From RPQJ01 sp963706755 (lineage in GTDB: Bacteria; Pseudomonadota; Gammaproteobacteria; Steroidobacterales; Steroidobacteraceae), in assembly GCA_963706755.1 (NCBI GenBank), contig CAVPNH010000019.1, positions 1 to 64,000 on the forward strand: a stretch of 64,000 nucleotides of DNA. The letters run 5' to 3'. Below, piece by piece: positions 63,547-64,000 of the stretch (position 1 is the stretch's first letter; each line of letters opens with the position of its first letter). Under the pieces are notes generated by a model that was not told where the DNA came from, made no database searches, and was given only the letters and a program-made list of their open reading frames with translations. The translations under genes were made by a program, and so were the position numbers.

Positions 63547-64000
63547 ATGCTCAAGCTCCACGGATTCCCGGTCAGCAACTACGCCAACATGGTCCATCTC
63601 GCGTTGCTCGAGAAGGGGATTCCCTTCGAGTACGTGCTGGCCTTTCCGGACCAGAATCCGGACTTCCTGGCCAGGAGCCCCCGCGGCAAGGTGCCGTTCC
63701 TCGAGACCCCGCAGGGCTACCTGAACGAGACGAGCGTGATCCTCGATTACCTCGAGGACACCGGCAAGGGCAGGCCGCTGCTGCCGTCCGACCCGTACGA
63801 GCGGGCGACGGTGCGCGCGCTCATGAAGGAGATCGAGCTCTACATCGAGCTGCCCGCGAGGTCGTGCTTCGTGGAGGCGATGTTCGGCGGCAAGGTGGCG
63901 GACGCAATCAAGGCCAAGGCGCGCGACGACCTGCCCGCCGGATTCGCAACGCTGAAGCGTCACGGCAGGTTCGCGCCGTACGTCGCTGGCGACACGTTCA
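63547..64000 (+). CDS. Glutathione S-transferase family protein, 3' end cut by window edge
   Basis: About 151 residues are visible. The N-terminal thioredoxin-like domain reads LKLHGFPVSNYANMVHLALL, SPRGKVPFLETPQGYLNETS (with the conserved cis-Pro and the Glu-Thr-Ser that bind glutathione) and ILDYLED, followed by the start of the helical C-terminal domain. It probably conjugates or transfers glutathione. The gene continues beyond the window. Confidence 0.9.
   Translation, partial: MLKLHGFPVSNYANMVHLALLEKGIPFEYVLAFPDQNPDFLARSPRGKVPFLETPQGYLNETSVILDYLEDTGKGRPLLPSDPYERATVRALMKEIELYIELPARSCFVEAMFGGKVADAIKAKARDDLPAGFATLKRHGRFAPYVAGDTF

Overview
The window is a high-GC chromosomal segment around the replication origin of a gammaproteobacterium. 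The diagnostic gene order is gyrB-recF-dnaN-dnaA on the minus strand, facing away from rpmH-rnpA-yidD-yidC-mnmE on the plus strand, with mnmG, rsmG, parA/parB, the eight-gene F-type ATP synthase operon, glmU and glmS farther right. The fused CysNC, AcnD/PrpF-type methylcitrate genes, wax ester synthase and FlgO/TPR protein would fit a Steroidobacterales/Nevskiales-like lineage. That placement is an inference from gene content, not a phylogeny.

Layout. 1-3.2 kb: an arylsulfatase cut by the window edge and a lipoprotein carboxylesterase. 3.3-9.5 kb: replication genes, with two ParB-site palindromes inside recF and an AT-rich dnaA-dnaN gap with degenerate DnaA boxes that is the best oriC candidate. 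9.6-14.1 kb: ribosomal protein L34, RNase P protein, membrane insertion and tRNA modification. 14.2-31 kb: an S10 peptidase, WS/DGAT acyltransferase, mnmG, peptide-binding lipoprotein, NfeD-like and SIMPL proteins, a c4-type cytochrome, a metallo-hydrolase, a frameshifted acuI, cysD-cysNC and a FlgO/TPR protein. 31-39.8 kb: a MaoC-cytochrome pair facing the methylcitrate operon prpB-prpC-acnD-prpF-prpD, in which prpF is broken and prpD has lost an internal segment. 39.9-44 kb: rsmG and parA, then a TetR/hotdog-fold pair that separates parA from parB. 44-51.6 kb: the atp operon behind a strong sigma70-type promoter and a leader with several inverted repeats. 52-55.5 kb: glmU-glmS for UDP-GlcNAc synthesis. 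55.7-64 kb: a YaiO-like barrel plus GT2 glycosyltransferase pair, an ECF sigma locus, a P-type ATPase with a frameshifted C-terminus and a partial glutathione transferase.

The core supports chromosome replication and segregation (oriC candidate, parS, ParAB), tRNA modification (MnmE/MnmG), membrane biogenesis (YidC/YidD) and ATP synthesis. Accessory genes cover sulfate activation, propionate catabolism, lipid metabolism and envelope polysaccharide.

Non-coding points most worth attention are three related inverted-repeat elements (37.5, 39.8 and 51.6 kb), each of which supplies or overlaps the TAG stop codon of the upstream gene; the atp leader; the missing canonical start codon of rnpA; and apparent single-base indels in four genes. 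No CRISPR array, complete insertion sequence, rRNA or tRNA gene was seen.
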